Under the pieces are notes generated by a model. It searched no databases, had not been told where the DNA came from, and saw nothing but the letters and a program-made list of their open reading frames with translations. The translations under genes were made by a program, and so were the position numbers. A stretch of 64,000 nucleotides of DNA from Thermosynechococcus sp. CL-1 (lineage in GTDB: Bacteria; Cyanobacteriota; Cyanobacteriia; Thermosynechococcales; Thermosynechococcaceae): assembly GCF_008386235.1 (NCBI RefSeq), contig NZ_CP040671.1:2172001-2236000 (forward strand), read 5' to 3'. Shown one piece after another: positions 24,727 to 34,443 of the stretch (positions within the stretch are counted from its first letter, which is position 1; every line of letters starts with the position of its first letter).

Positions 24727-24871
24727 TGGACTGAATCATTGGCAGGACAGGCAGCGGTTGTGCGAGCAACAACTCCCTTGCTAAGCTAGAGGAAGAGGGG
24801 TTCGGTTATCCGCCAATGACTCTCGTCAGTCTCGGAACTGTATCCCGCTGCCCAGTTATCCTTCGCGGGTT

Positions 24872-25294
24872 ATGCCGTCTATGACGTTAATGTACGTTGC
24901 GCCTCAGTGGCAAACCCTAGCATTTCCCTCGACACTTTTTCTCCAACCCATCCTAGAGATTCTACTCAGTGATCTTCCCCCCCAGTACAAAGATGAAATT
25001 AGGCTAGGTCTCCAAGAAGCCCTCGTCAATGCGGCTCGCCACGGCAATCAACTCAATCCCGAAAAGCTGGTGTCTGTCCGTTATACCTTTTCTCCCGATC
25101 AATGCTGGTGGGTGATTACAGATCAGGGGGATGGTTTCTCTCCTCCTAGTAATGTTTCTGAGACCGCTGATGAGTTGTTGCCAGCCGCCGACTGTGAATG
25201 TGGTCGGGGCTTATTTTTGATCTATGCCATCTTTGATGAGGTCTATTGGAACCCGAAAGGAACTGAATTAAGTCTGTGTAAGTACCTCACCTAA
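24872..25294 (+). CDS. RsbW-like anti-sigma regulatory factor (GHKL ATPase)
   Basis: The product is 140 aa. The GHKL fold is shown by the N-box LQEALVNAARHGN (about 47-59), DQGDGF and CGRGLFLI. In this family the kinase phosphorylates an anti-sigma antagonist or binds a sigma factor. Alternative start ATG 24881 (MTLMYVAP) is possible. It follows the kinase-TIR-AAA gene after 145 bases and may be part of the same signalling neighbourhood, but its own promoter is likely. It converges with ilvE. Confidence 0.87.
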   Translation: MPSMTLMYVAPQWQTLAFPSTLFLQPILEILLSDLPPQYKDEIRLGLQEALVNAARHGNQLNPEKLVSVRYTFSPDQCWWVITDQGDGFSPPSNVSETADELLPAADCECGRGLFLIYAIFDEVYWNPKGTELSLCKYLT

Positions 25295-25314
25295 GCGGAT
25301 TACGAACCTTTGAG

Positions 25315-26226
25315 CTAGAGGGGAATGACATCAACCCAGTGGCGATACTGTGGCTCCCGGCCTTCAACAATGGCCTGTAATTGTTTTTGCAGTTGGCGTG
25401 TCAGGGGGCGATCGCTCGGCAGCGTGTAGGTCTCAATCCGACTGACGGGCACAATTCGCGCAGCCGTGCCGGTTAAAAAGACCTCATCGGCGATCAACAG
25501 TTCCGTACGATCCACAGGCCGCTCAATCACCTTGACACCGGCTGCTTGCCCTAGTTCAATCACACTGCGGCGCGTAATCCCCTCCAGAATATCCTGATCC
25601 ACGCTCGGCGTAATCAATTGCCCATCCCGCACCAAGAAGAGATTCATCCCCGACGCTTCACAGACTTTCCCTTGATCGTTGAGGAGAATCGCCTCATCAA
25701 AGCCAGAGGAAACAGCCTCTGTTTTTGCTAGTGCCGAGACAATATAGGAGGTGGTCAGCTTGCCCCGCAACGGGAAGGAGCGATCGCACTGCCGCTGCCA
25801 TGAACTAATGCGACAGGTAACGCCTGCAGCTGACAGGTAATCGCCAAGGGGCATGCCGTAAATAAGAAAATCCTTCTCAATGTCATGGAGCCGTGGCGCA
25901 ATGCCTAGCCCAGAGGTATAGACCAAAGGCCGAATATAGAAGGGCACGCTGGGTTGGTTTTTTTGCACCCATGCAACAATTTTCGACTTAATCTCGCTGG
26001 TGGGCAATTCATAGCCCAAATAGTGGGCACTGCGACTGAGGCGACGACAGTGATCCTCCAGCCGAAAGAGGAGAATTTCCTTGGAATTGGCCGGATTGGG
26101 GAGACCGCGCAAGCCTCCTAGGGCGGCTGTTCCGTAGTGGAGGGCATGGGTGGCCACAGAAATTTTGGCCTCTGCAAAGGGAACAAACTGACCGTTGAGA
26201 TAGGCGTAGGGGAGAAAGTCACTCAT
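25315..26226 (-). CDS. ilvE: Branched-chain amino acid aminotransferase
   Basis: The product is 303 aa, class IV PLP aminotransferase. Features are the PLP lysine in LRGKLTTSYI, the phosphate and cofactor loop CEASGMNLF, and FLTGTAARIVPV near the end, all typical of IlvE. It interconverts Leu, Ile and Val with their 2-oxo acids using glutamate in the cytosol. A D-amino-acid aminotransferase or aminodeoxychorismate lyase is less likely given the length and these motifs. Confidence 0.92.
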   Translation of the reverse strand: MSDFLPYAYLNGQFVPFAEAKISVATHALHYGTAALGGLRGLPNPANSKEILLFRLEDHCRRLSRSAHYLGYELPTSEIKSKIVAWVQKNQPSVPFYIRPLVYTSGLGIAPRLHDIEKDFLIYGMPLGDYLSAAGVTCRISSWQRQCDRSFPLRGKLTTSYIVSALAKTEAVSSGFDEAILLNDQGKVCEASGMNLFLVRDGQLITPSVDQDILEGITRRSVIELGQAAGVKVIERPVDRTELLIADEVFLTGTAARIVPVSRIETYTLPSDRPLTRQLQKQLQAIVEGREPQYRHWVDVIPL

Positions 26227-26317
26227 GCGTCAATGGGAAGCGTTGACAAAAGACAGATGCAACCAAAGATCAGCTGCAATCTCAATAGTCTAACATTTTG
26301 GCTTAACGCTCAAAAAA

Positions 26318-27328
26318 TTAGGGCAACGGCTCCCCTGAGGTGACCTCTTCAATGCTAGACACCTGTAGGACTAAACGAAAAGAGCGATTCATCCGCTGTT
26401 GGATAAACTCTTCCATGAGTGCCACTTGTTTTGGGGTGACCGGCTCGCGGGCACGCACATTGACCCGAATCACGGGTGGGTTACTGACCCAATTCGTCTC
26501 CATGCCCAACAGATCGAGGCGTTGAAATGTCAGCGTTCCGCGAATGAGCGCCTCTCGTACTTGCTGTTGCAACCGCGCTTGTTCAATGAGCCGACTGAAG
26601 CTAATGGCAAGGGGAATCACCAACAGACCGGTGAGGGCAGCGGCAATGGTGAGGGGACGGCGCCCTTGATGCAAAGGGATATAGCCAACAATGACAAAAA
26701 CTACCATGCAGGCCAGCGTAATTCCTAGCAGGTTTGTGAAATATAGCAGCGTTGCCCCCACACTCAGACTCGTATTCAACTGCGCTATCCCAAGGCCAAC
26801 GGTGCAAACGGGCGGCATGAGCGCAACGGCGATCGCTGTCCCCGCCAAGGTGTTTGAAACACGGGGTTCCGCCACCGCATAGGCACTCACGGCACCTGCG
26901 GCCACCGCAATGCCCAAGTCCAGCAGATTGGGTTGGGAGCGGGCCATGATCTCACTGCCATAGATCTCAAGACCCACCATGACACCAATCGTCCAAGACA
27001 TGCCAATGGCCATGAGGGTGCCGACAATCAAGGCAATCGCTGCCTCACGAAACATCTTGAAATCACCAATGAGAGCGGCTAAGGCCAATCCGCGAATCGG
27101 CAGCATCAGCGGTGCAATCACCATCGCCCCAATAATCACAGCGGCACTGTTGGCGAGCAAACCAAAGGTGGCGATTGCGCAGGACGTAACAATCAAGACC
27201 ACATAGGGAACATTCAAATGGGATTCAGCATACAGTATGCGAATCAATTGATTGAGGCTTTCTGGCGTGCGGCGATGATAGCGGAAGGCTTGAACCTGAT
27301 GCAACCAATGGGCAAGGAGTTCTTTCAT
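26318..27328 (-). CDS. DUF389 (TIGR00341) family membrane protein
   Basis: The product is 336 aa from ATG 27328 (MKELLAHW), preceded by AAGG; a TTG two codons upstream is the alternative. Six to seven membrane helices carry the conserved SAAVIIGAMVIAPLMLPIRG and GTAIAVALMPPVCTVGLG motifs of DUF389. The C-terminal 90 residues are soluble. The family is found in many bacteria without established transport activity. It is separated from ilvE by 91 bases. Confidence 0.85.
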   Translation of the reverse strand: MKELLAHWLHQVQAFRYHRRTPESLNQLIRILYAESHLNVPYVVLIVTSCAIATFGLLANSAAVIIGAMVIAPLMLPIRGLALAALIGDFKMFREAAIALIVGTLMAIGMSWTIGVMVGLEIYGSEIMARSQPNLLDLGIAVAAGAVSAYAVAEPRVSNTLAGTAIAVALMPPVCTVGLGIAQLNTSLSVGATLLYFTNLLGITLACMVVFVIVGYIPLHQGRRPLTIAAALTGLLVIPLAISFSRLIEQARLQQQVREALIRGTLTFQRLDLLGMETNWVSNPPVIRVNVRAREPVTPKQVALMEEFIQQRMNRSFRLVLQVSSIEEVTSGEPLP

Positions 27329-27373
27329 GGACAACCTTGTACAGCAACTTACACGCGAGTGGTTAGATCAATG

Positions 27374-27838
27374 CTACAGGAACTGCCATTGATTAAACGT
27401 TGCTGCTTGTCCTATGGGATTGCCCGTCTCATCCAAAACCGTCCAAATCCAAGCATTTTCAATGCGAAACCGCCGCCCAGAACGAGAAATGCGAACACCA
27501 CTGTAGTTGTTGGCATAGCCTTGGCGGGCTGCTGCAGCAAGAAGTCTCGCGCGTTCTTCTTGAGCCATGGGTTCCGCCGTCAACCGCGAAGGCAGTTGCA
27601 CCAGTTCTGGCCAAGAGAGTTCCCACAGGGTGAGAGCGGCGTGGTTGCCATAGTTGAGAACGGGATCCGTCTCACAGCCGTGGGACAGCACTGGTTGTGA
27701 CCAGTGGAACAACTGTTGCGCCAAACCCAAATCATCCTCAGCAGGATGCGGCAGGAGCGATCGCCCTGTCCACTGTTGAAAACTGGCGCAAATGCGTCGT
27801 GCCTGCTGGACGGCCAGTGGTTGTAACCAAGGCTCCAT
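27374..27838 (-). CDS. MEKHLA-domain protein
   Basis: The product is 154 aa, made up almost entirely of a MEKHLA domain (LNYGNHAALTLWELSW and NYSGVRISRSGRRFRIENAWIW). The domain was named from the C-terminus of plant HD-ZIP III proteins and is related to PAS folds; in cyanobacteria it occurs alone. A small-molecule or redox-sensing role has been suggested for the fold. The ATG lies 3 bases after the aminotransferase stop, indicating a common transcript. Confidence 0.85.
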   Translation of the reverse strand: MEPWLQPLAVQQARRICASFQQWTGRSLLPHPAEDDLGLAQQLFHWSQPVLSHGCETDPVLNYGNHAALTLWELSWPELVQLPSRLTAEPMAQEERARLLAAAARQGYANNYSGVRISRSGRRFRIENAWIWTVLDETGNPIGQAATFNQWQFL

Positions 27839-27841
27839 CAC

Positions 27842-28996
27842 TTAGGCCGTGGTCAATACACGACTGGCGGCGGCTACCCCAGCGCCGGGGCTAAAGTTGC
27901 TGTACCCCAATTCGCCAAGCACGGCTTCAAGCGCACTGATGGCTGCCAAAATATCGCGATCGCTGACAAAGCCCAAGTGACCGACTCGGAAAATTTGCCC
28001 CTTGAGATGATCTTGACCGCCAGCTAGGGCAATGTCAAAGCGTTTTTTCATCAGGCTGCGAATCTTTTCGGCCTCCACCCCTTGGGGTGCCACCGCCGTA
28101 ATCGCGGGACTGGCACAGTGATCCGGCGCATAGAGGGGCAAGTTGAGCGCCTTCATGGCGGCGCGGGTGGCCTGCATCAAGCGCTGGTGACGGGCAAAGA
28201 TATTCTCTAAGCCCTCCGCTTGCATCATCTCCAGTGCGGTCTTCAGGGCAAAGAAGAGATTCACCGGTGGCGTAAAGGGGGTTGTGTTCTTGGCGGCATC
28301 TTTGCGGTATTTGCCAAGGTCAAGATAGAACTTCGGTAGTGTAGCGGTTTTGTAGGCTTCCCATGCCTTGGCACTCACACTAACAAAGGCTAACCCCGGC
28401 GGAATCATATAGCCCTTTTGGGAGCCAGAGCCAACTACATCCAACCCCCACTCATCAACGGGGACATTGACTGCTCCTAGGCTGGTGACGGCATCCACAA
28501 TGATCAGGGCTTGGCCGTGGGCTTTGACATGGCGGTTGATCGCCTCTAAGTCGTTGATCACCCCTGTGGAGGTTTCACTGTGGGTAATGATGACCGCCTT
28601 AATCGTTTTGGCACTGTCCGCCTCAAGGGCGGCTTTGAAGTCATCGGGGTTGAGGGGTTGTCCCCAAGGGGCGCTAATGCGCTCGGTTTTGAGGCCGTAG
28701 GCATCGCACACTTCCCCCCAGCGATCGCCAAACTTACCGTTACAGCCCACAAGGACGCGATCGCCCGCACTGAGAAAGTTAATGATCCCGGCCTCCATTG
28801 CCCCTGTGCCACTGGCGGTCAAAATCAGCACATCGTTCGTAGTCTGATGCAGCCATTTCAACCCTGCCGTCACCGCCGCCATGATCTCGCTAAAGTCACC
28901 GCTGCGATGGCCAATGGGATGTTTGCTGAGGGACAGAAGAACTGACTCCGGTACCGGCGTCGGACCCGGAATCATTAACATCGATTTATCTTGCAT
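27842..28996 (-). CDS. Alanine-glyoxylate / serine-pyruvate aminotransferase
   Basis: The product is 384 aa, class V PLP aminotransferase. The PLP lysine lies in GSGSQKGYMIPPGLAF, and the start MLMIPGPTPVPESV is characteristic. In cyanobacteria this enzyme serves the photorespiratory route, turning glyoxylate to glycine or handling serine. Older databases call it the soluble hydrogenase 42-kDa subunit, which is a misnomer. It is the first gene of the pair with the MEKHLA gene. Confidence 0.92.
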   Translation of the reverse strand: MQDKSMLMIPGPTPVPESVLLSLSKHPIGHRSGDFSEIMAAVTAGLKWLHQTTNDVLILTASGTGAMEAGIINFLSAGDRVLVGCNGKFGDRWGEVCDAYGLKTERISAPWGQPLNPDDFKAALEADSAKTIKAVIITHSETSTGVINDLEAINRHVKAHGQALIIVDAVTSLGAVNVPVDEWGLDVVGSGSQKGYMIPPGLAFVSVSAKAWEAYKTATLPKFYLDLGKYRKDAAKNTTPFTPPVNLFFALKTALEMMQAEGLENIFARHQRLMQATRAAMKALNLPLYAPDHCASPAITAVAPQGVEAEKIRSLMKKRFDIALAGGQDHLKGQIFRVGHLGFVSDRDILAAISALEAVLGELGYSNFSPGAGVAAASRVLTTA

Positions 28997-29030
28997 CGTG
29001 AGTTGCGAACCAATCCTTAAAATGAAACGA

Positions 29031-30044
29031 CTAAGCCCAGTGAGCGGCCATGTGCTCTGCCAAGTCCAGAACCCGCTGGCTATAGCCCCACTCGTTATCG
29101 TACCAAGCCACCACTTTCACTAGATTGCCCCCCATCACCATCGTGAGGGACGCATCCAAAATCGAGGAGGCGTTGTGACCGCGATAGTCGGAAGACACCA
29201 GTTCCAATTCACTGTAGTGGATAATCCCCTTCATGGTGGTTTCAGAGGCTTCTTTGATCACTTGGTTCACCTGCTCAGCAATGGTGGGTTTTTCCACCTG
29301 AGCAACAAAGTCCACTACAGAAACATTGGGGGTGGGTACCCGCAGGGCAATCCCGTTCAGCTTACCTTGCAACTCGGGAATCACCAATCCGACTGCCTTA
29401 GCAGCCCCCGTAGAGGTGGGCACAATGTTCATCGCTGCTGCCCGTGCCCGCCGCAGATCGCGGTGACTGGCATCGAGTAGGCGTTGATCCCCCGTGTAGC
29501 TGTGGGTCGTCGTCATCATCCCCTGCTGAATGCCAAAGGTTTCATGGAGCACCTTGACAATCGGCGCCAAGCAGTTGGTGGTGCAACTGGCATTGCTGAC
29601 GATGTCTTCACTGGGATTGTAGGTGTGGTGATTCACCCCGACCACATAGGTGGGGATATTGCCTTTGCCGGGCGCGGTAATCAGAACTTTTTTTGCCCCT
29701 GCACTTAAGTGTTTGCTCGCGCCCTCGCGGCTGGTAAAGACCCCCGTGGCCTCAATAACGAGGTCAATTCCCCAGGAGCTCCAGGGCAGATTTTCAGGGT
29801 TGCGATCGGACACACATTTGACCGCATGGCCACCGGCATAGATGCAGTCGTCGTCAGCACTGATTTCGGCATCGTGGAAAATGCCCAACATCGAGTCATA
29901 CTTCAGCAAATGGGCATTGGTGCGGGGATCGGAGGTATCGTTGATGCCTACAATCTCTAGCTTGCTATTGGCTTTCCGCTGTAACCAGCAACGCATGAAG
30001 TTCCGACCGATGCGCCCAAAACCATTGATAGCGACTCTAACCAC
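29031..30044 (-). CDS. gap2: Glyceraldehyde-3-phosphate dehydrogenase, anabolic type
   Basis: The product is 337 aa, from GTG 30044 with GGAAGGG upstream. Catalytic Cys154 lies in SNASCTTNC and His181 in [10 protein letters not shown]. The sequence resembles cyanobacterial Gap2, the NAD(P)H-dual enzyme used in the Calvin cycle and gluconeogenesis and controlled by CP12, rather than the glycolytic Gap1. It acts in the cytosol. Confidence 0.92.
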   Translation of the reverse strand: MVRVAINGFGRIGRNFMRCWLQRKANSKLEIVGINDTSDPRTNAHLLKYDSMLGIFHDAEISADDDCIYAGGHAVKCVSDRNPENLPWSSWGIDLVIEATGVFTSREGASKHLSAGAKKVLITAPGKGNIPTYVVGVNHHTYNPSEDIVSNASCTTNCLAPIVKVLHETFGIQQGMMTTTHSYTGDQRLLDASHRDLRRARAAAMNIVPTSTGAAKAVGLVIPELQGKLNGIALRVPTPNVSVVDFVAQVEKPTIAEQVNQVIKEASETTMKGIIHYSELELVSSDYRGHNASSILDASLTMVMGGNLVKVVAWYDNEWGYSQRVLDLAEHMAAHWA

Positions 30045-30131
30045 CTGATCCCTTCCTCTGTTTACTAACTCATTGCCAGAAATGATCTAGGAAACATTCT
30101 AAGGGGGAATGGTCATTTTATCGCGCTTTTT

Positions 30132-31694
30132 TTAACGATGCACCAAAGGGCGTTCCTCAAGAGGCGCAGACAAGGCCTCCGCCAAGGGGGCACAGCCAAA
30201 GCGCTCCTCCAGTAGATCCATGACGGTGCGGCCAAAGTCATTGGGATTGAGGCGCCAAGCCGCAAGGCACACTTCCCCAAAGACGGATCCCATCGGTTCG
30301 GGGTTCCAAAGCAATTTCTTAGCAGTCCAAGGCATGAGGCTCATGGGGTTGTAGCCGGGGCGCAGAATGCCGCGCTCGAGGGCATATGCCTCAAGGTGGG
30401 TATGGGGTTGCAGGCCAATAAAGAAAATGGCTGGCTCAACGTTATCTGCACCAAAAATGCGTTCCAGTTCGCGGTGGTAGGCAATGGTCTGGGCAATCGT
30501 TTCAGGGCGTTCGTCAATGACATTGAAGGAGTAATTCACAGAAACGAGGGCGTTGAACCCGGCGGCTTTCAAATCACGACAGTTTTGCAGCACCGTTCGC
30601 AGGTTGTAGCCCATGCGCATTTTCCGCACCAGTTCTTGGGAGCCACTGGTAATGCCGATTTCAAAGTAGTTCATCCCCGTTTGCACCATTAGCTCAGACA
30701 ATTCGGGGGTGAGGTTGTCGGCACGGATGTAGGCTGCCCAGTGAATATCCTTCATGCCTGCTTTCAGGATTTCCCGCAGCAGGGCGATCGCGTCGGGGAT
30801 AAATTTGCGAGCGGGGATAAACTGGGCATCGGTAAACCAAAAGTTGCGCACACCGCGATCGTAGAGCTGGCGCATTTCGGCGACGACTTCTTCAGCAGGG
30901 TTAATGCGCACCTGTTTGCCTTCAACCACGGTATAGACGCAGTAGCAGCAGTTGTGGGGACAGCCGCGCTTGGTTTGCACCCCAATATAAAAGTCGCCCC
31001 CCTGAAGGTAATACTCAAATTCTGGCCAAATCGTCTCGATGTAGTCGTAGTTGCAGGCGGTTTTTTCGATGGGGGTTGGCCATTCGTGGATGAGGCGATC
31101 GCGGGGCTTTTCCACACCCGCAATGTAGCAACGCTCCCCGGCAATTGGCTGGCTCGTTAGGACTTTGTGCAGCAGCGTTTCCCCTTCACCAACGGAAACA
31201 ATGGTGCCTTTGGGCAGTTGAGAACCCAATTGTTCATAAAAGACACTGACCGCACCGCCACCGACGATGGTTGTGACTTGCGGATGGTGACGCTTGGCAT
31301 GGTGGCGTCCCAAACGGATTAAATTGAGGTTTCGCCAGAGTTCACCATAGTAGGCACTCATCACCCGCAGACCCCCGATCGCCCCCCGCAGCTTCACCAA
31401 GGGATTGCGGGCGTAATAGACCTCAAAGGCATGTTGCAGTGGATTGCCCCCCCGTCCCCCCACAGGGGCATAGATTTGAATATCCCGCCAAGAAAAAACA
31501 AGATGCGTGGGTTCAAAGTCATCAATCACTTGGGCAAGAGCACGGCGAAAATCAAGGGGGGGCACCGTTCCCAAATCAAAAATGCGTTGTTCAACACTGG
31601 GTAATTGCTTATGGATATAATCCGCAAGATAGACGACACCAATGGGAAAAATGGGATTGCAGGGGAGACGGACGTAGAGGACACGCGGGGACAT
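30132..31694 (-). CDS. B12-binding domain radical SAM protein
   Basis: The product is 520 aa. The N-terminal half has a cobalamin-binding-like fold (about 1-200, with TTIVGGGAVS and SVGEGETLLHK). The radical SAM cluster motif is C245-x3-C249-x2-C252 (RGCPHNCCYC). The rest is a TIM-barrel-type core (YFEIGITSGS) and a C-terminal extension. It resembles BchE/P-methylase-type enzymes, but the substrate is unknown. It is divergent from the DUF1830 gene across a 213-base region that holds the NtcA box. Confidence 0.82.
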   Translation of the reverse strand: MSPRVLYVRLPCNPIFPIGVVYLADYIHKQLPSVEQRIFDLGTVPPLDFRRALAQVIDDFEPTHLVFSWRDIQIYAPVGGRGGNPLQHAFEVYYARNPLVKLRGAIGGLRVMSAYYGELWRNLNLIRLGRHHAKRHHPQVTTIVGGGAVSVFYEQLGSQLPKGTIVSVGEGETLLHKVLTSQPIAGERCYIAGVEKPRDRLIHEWPTPIEKTACNYDYIETIWPEFEYYLQGGDFYIGVQTKRGCPHNCCYCVYTVVEGKQVRINPAEEVVAEMRQLYDRGVRNFWFTDAQFIPARKFIPDAIALLREILKAGMKDIHWAAYIRADNLTPELSELMVQTGMNYFEIGITSGSQELVRKMRMGYNLRTVLQNCRDLKAAGFNALVSVNYSFNVIDERPETIAQTIAYHRELERIFGADNVEPAIFFIGLQPHTHLEAYALERGILRPGYNPMSLMPWTAKKLLWNPEPMGSVFGEVCLAAWRLNPNDFGRTVMDLLEERFGCAPLAEALSAPLEERPLVHR

Positions 31695-31823
31695 AGGCTA
31701 GCCCAAGATCTATGGAAACGCTAAATTCTTAATAAATCTCTATCGCTGTTTAGGTTGTAACACATTTGCGCCTTTCCAGCAGGGGATCACGGGAACTCAA
31801 GGAAAGGATTAACTGTCCATCCT

Positions 31824-31865
31824 GTAGTTGAGTTTACAACTGGATCGAATTGGCAATGTTAGGCT
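31824..31865 (+). promoter_or_regulatory. NtcA-activated promoter: GTAN8TAC box and -10 element
   Basis: GTA (31824-31826), 8 bases, TAC (31835-31837) fits the NtcA consensus; flanking bases extend it to TGTAN8TACA. Exactly 22 bases after it, TAGGCT at 31860-31865 matches the TAN3T -10 that goes with NtcA-type class II promoters. The DUF1830 start is at 31908, 42 bases further on. No comparable -10 points the other way. Confidence 0.7.
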
Positions 31866-31907
31866 AACAAGGGTAAAGACACGTCCTATAACAAACCATT
31901 ACTTCCT

Positions 31908-32264
31908 ATGCCGCAAATCTTTGATCCTGTCCCTAGCGATAGTTGCGATCGCATCCTCTGCTGTTATGTCAACGCCACCAGCAAAATTCAGGTGGTGCGG
32001 ATTACAAATATTGCCAACTGGTATTTCGAGCGGGTTGTTTTTCCGGGGCAGCGACTGGTATTTGAATCGCCACGGGCAGGACAACTGGAAGTTCACAGCG
32101 GCATGATGGCAAGTGCAATTCTCTCCGACATGATCCCCTGTACGGAGCTACTGGTGCAAGAGGGGAGAGATAATTTTTTTCCCAGTGATCCCGTCAGCCA
32201 GCAACGGCTAGAATTGCTCAATGAGACGCCTGCGCCAGCGACTGAAAAAGTCATGATCCCTTGA
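31908..32264 (+). CDS. DUF1830 family protein
   Basis: The product is 118 aa, soluble. The conserved opening CDRILCCYVNATSKIQVVRI and the FPGQRLVFESP stretch identify DUF1830, a cyanobacterial family with no known function. The upstream NtcA-type promoter suggests nitrogen control. Its stop (TGA 32262-32264) overlaps the TTG start of the reductase gene that follows, so the pair is translationally coupled. Confidence 0.8.
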   Translation: MPQIFDPVPSDSCDRILCCYVNATSKIQVVRITNIANWYFERVVFPGQRLVFESPRAGQLEVHSGMMASAILSDMIPCTELLVQEGRDNFFPSDPVSQQRLELLNETPAPATEKVMIP

Positions 32265-32941
32265 GCCAGCTCCAGCCGATTTCTCGCCCCTACACAATTG
32301 CAGTTTTGGCCAGTAGTTTAGATGGCCGCCTTGCTCGCGCCGATGCTTTGGGTCAGCGCATTGCCTCGGCCTATGACTTTCAGCACCTTGAACAGCAGGT
32401 GGCACAGGTGGATGCCGTACTCTTTGGGGCGACAACATTGCGTTTGGGGGGGACAGCGATGCGCCTTCAGTCTCCCCATCTGATTGCTGAGCGTGAGCAC
32501 CAAGGGCAATCGCCCCAACCGCTGCAAATTGTCTGCTCCGCTAGTGGTGAATTCGATCTCAATCTCCCTTTCTTTCGCCAGCCGATTCACCGTGCCTTAC
32601 TGACCACCGAGAAAGGCGCCAGCCGCTGGCAAGGATCCACTGCCTTTGATCACTGTTGGTCTGCTGGGGTGGCGGAGATTGACTGGCCGCAGGCGTTTAG
32701 GCACATTCAAGGGGCTGGTGTGCAAACCTTGGCCGTGTTGGGAGGAGGACAGCTTTTCGCCTCCCTGTTGCAGATGGCTGCCATTGACGAGTTGTGGTTG
32801 ACCCTCTGCCCCCTCCTCCTAGGGTCGGTAGCGCCTAGCCTCTATCCAGAGGAGATTGCCTTCTCAGGGAGGTTGATGCTCCTGAATGTCTTGCCCGTGG
32901 GCAATGAGGTTTATCTCCACTACCGCCTTAATTATGCTTGA
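32261..32941 (+). CDS. RibD C-terminal-like / dihydrofolate-reductase-fold protein
   Basis: The product is 226 aa, TTG start 32261 overlapping the previous stop. The fold is that of RibD-C (AVLASSLDGRLAR at the N-terminus, VLGGGQLFASLL and ELWLTLCPLLLG later). Such proteins reduce riboflavin or folate pathway intermediates or unknown pteridine substrates; no N-terminal deaminase domain is present, so it is not a complete RibD. Activity must be tested. Confidence 0.8.
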   Translation: MSQLQPISRPYTIAVLASSLDGRLARADALGQRIASAYDFQHLEQQVAQVDAVLFGATTLRLGGTAMRLQSPHLIAEREHQGQSPQPLQIVCSASGEFDLNLPFFRQPIHRALLTTEKGASRWQGSTAFDHCWSAGVAEIDWPQAFRHIQGAGVQTLAVLGGGQLFASLLQMAAIDELWLTLCPLLLGSVAPSLYPEEIAFSGRLMLLNVLPVGNEVYLHYRLNYA

Positions 32942-32985
32942 CTCATTGCGAGTAACCCTCAATCACCACTGAGTCTAATTAGTTC

Positions 32986-33729
32986 TCAGTCAGCACTAAT
33001 CTGCATCTCCAAGGGTGAGGCAAGGATGCAATCACAGTAATTGAGCACTGGTGGCCGATGCCAACCCCACGTAACACCAATGCTGCCCGCTGCACCCCCC
33101 CGCTGTGCCATGAGGCCATCACTATCGGCATCGCCAATAACCACGGTTTGATTGGGTCGCACCCCAAGGCGATCGCACACCCTCAGGAGTACCTGCGGAT
33201 CGGGCTTCGTGGGTGGCTCATCTCCCCCCTGCCAGCATTGGAAAAAGGGCTTCAGGTGATAGGTGTCTAAAAAAGCCTCGATTTCCGACCTGCGATCGCT
33301 AGAGATAATCGCCAACGCGCATCCTCGCCCATGGAGCCGTTGCACGAGTTCAATGACCCCCGGCAGGGGTGGGGTTAACTCTGCTTTAGCAGTAAATTCT
33401 CGCTCTGCGGCAGTAAAGGCGGCATTTGCCTGTTCTAAGGCAGCAATCCAAGGAATTCCCTGTGTGGCCACAAAGGCTGCGGCGGCAATTTGGTTCTCCT
33501 GCCGTGTCCCCACCGCTTGTAATCCAGTGGGATCGAGATGGTCGCCGATCACCCCAAAGGCCTGAAGTAGCAACGCTTTGAGATTGGGAAAGTGTTCAGC
33601 AATTTTCACAGCGCGGGCGATCGCCAGCTCTTTCAAGTACTCAGCAACATCTGCGAGGGTGCCATCCTTATCAAACACCACCGCTGCCACAGGTTCAAAA
33701 GCGTGTCCGCGACAGGAGAGCCGTACCAT
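32986..33729 (-). CDS. HAD-family phosphatase (phosphoglycolate phosphatase-like)
   Basis: The product is 247 aa. HAD motif I is DKDGTLADV (Asp20 nucleophile), motif II IISSDRR, motif III the Lys in PTKPDPQ, and motif IV VIGDADSD. A cap domain lies between I and II. Likely substrates are phosphoglycolate or small sugar phosphates. It is convergent with the RibD-like gene and divergent from the glutamine amidotransferase gene. Confidence 0.9.
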   Translation of the reverse strand: MVRLSCRGHAFEPVAAVVFDKDGTLADVAEYLKELAIARAVKIAEHFPNLKALLLQAFGVIGDHLDPTGLQAVGTRQENQIAAAAFVATQGIPWIAALEQANAAFTAAEREFTAKAELTPPLPGVIELVQRLHGRGCALAIISSDRRSEIEAFLDTYHLKPFFQCWQGGDEPPTKPDPQVLLRVCDRLGVRPNQTVVIGDADSDGLMAQRGGAAGSIGVTWGWHRPPVLNYCDCILASPLEMQISAD

Positions 33730-33789
33730 TCAGAAAACCTCTGGGTAGTAGGATTATAAAGAATAAAAAAGATAGAGGACGTTGCCCCC

Positions 33790-34392
33790 TTGCTTATCGT
33801 TATTGATAACTACGACAGCTTCACCTACAACCTTGTCCAGTACCTAGGAGAGCTAGCGCAGGAGTTCCCAGTTGCTGCGGATCTGCGGGTCTTTCGCAAC
33901 GACAAGATCACCCTCGATGAGATCGCTGCCCTCGCCCCTGCGGGTATTGTGATTTCTCCTGGTCCGGGTCGCCCTGCGGACGCTGGAATTTCCGAAGCCC
34001 TGATCCGCACCTATGCTGGCACACTACCCATCTTGGGGGTTTGCTTGGGACATCAAGCGATTGGTGAAGTTTTCGGCGGCACGGTGACGCTCGCACCAAC
34101 CCTCATGCACGGCAAAACGTCAGAAATTTACCACAGTGGTGTGGGGGTGTTCCAAAATTTGCCCCAACCCTTTACCGCAACCCGCTACCACAGCCTTGTT
34201 ATTGATCGTGACAGTTGCCCTGATGTATTGGAAATTACGGCTTGGACAGAGGATGGCCTGATTATGGGGGTGCGCCACCGCCAATATCCGACGCTGGAAG
34301 GGGTGCAATTCCATCCGGAGAGCATTCTCACCACCTGCGGCAAAGACCTGCTACGGAACTTTTTGCGACGGCTGTCCAGTCCATCGTTGTGA
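33790..34392 (+). CDS. Glutamine amidotransferase component of anthranilate/aminodeoxychorismate synthase
   Basis: The product is 200 aa, TTG start 33790 ([14 protein letters not shown]). The class I triad is Cys85 (GVCLGHQ), His175 and Glu177 (FHPES). It supplies ammonia to TrpE or PabB. In cyanobacteria one amidotransferase often serves both, so TrpG and PabA cannot be separated here. No trpE is adjacent. Confidence 0.92.
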   Translation: MLIVIDNYDSFTYNLVQYLGELAQEFPVAADLRVFRNDKITLDEIAALAPAGIVISPGPGRPADAGISEALIRTYAGTLPILGVCLGHQAIGEVFGGTVTLAPTLMHGKTSEIYHSGVGVFQNLPQPFTATRYHSLVIDRDSCPDVLEITAWTEDGLIMGVRHRQYPTLEGVQFHPESILTTCGKDLLRNFLRRLSSPSL

Positions 34393-34443
34393 GCCAGCCA
34401 CTTTTCGGTACACTGAGCTGGAATAGGAGTGTGGGGAGAGAAA

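Noticed and set aside
32968-32990. ACTGAG/CTCAGT inverted repeat between the RibD-like and HAD genes as a bidirectional terminator
   Set aside because: Only six base pairs and no T-run on either strand, so a terminator call is not supported.
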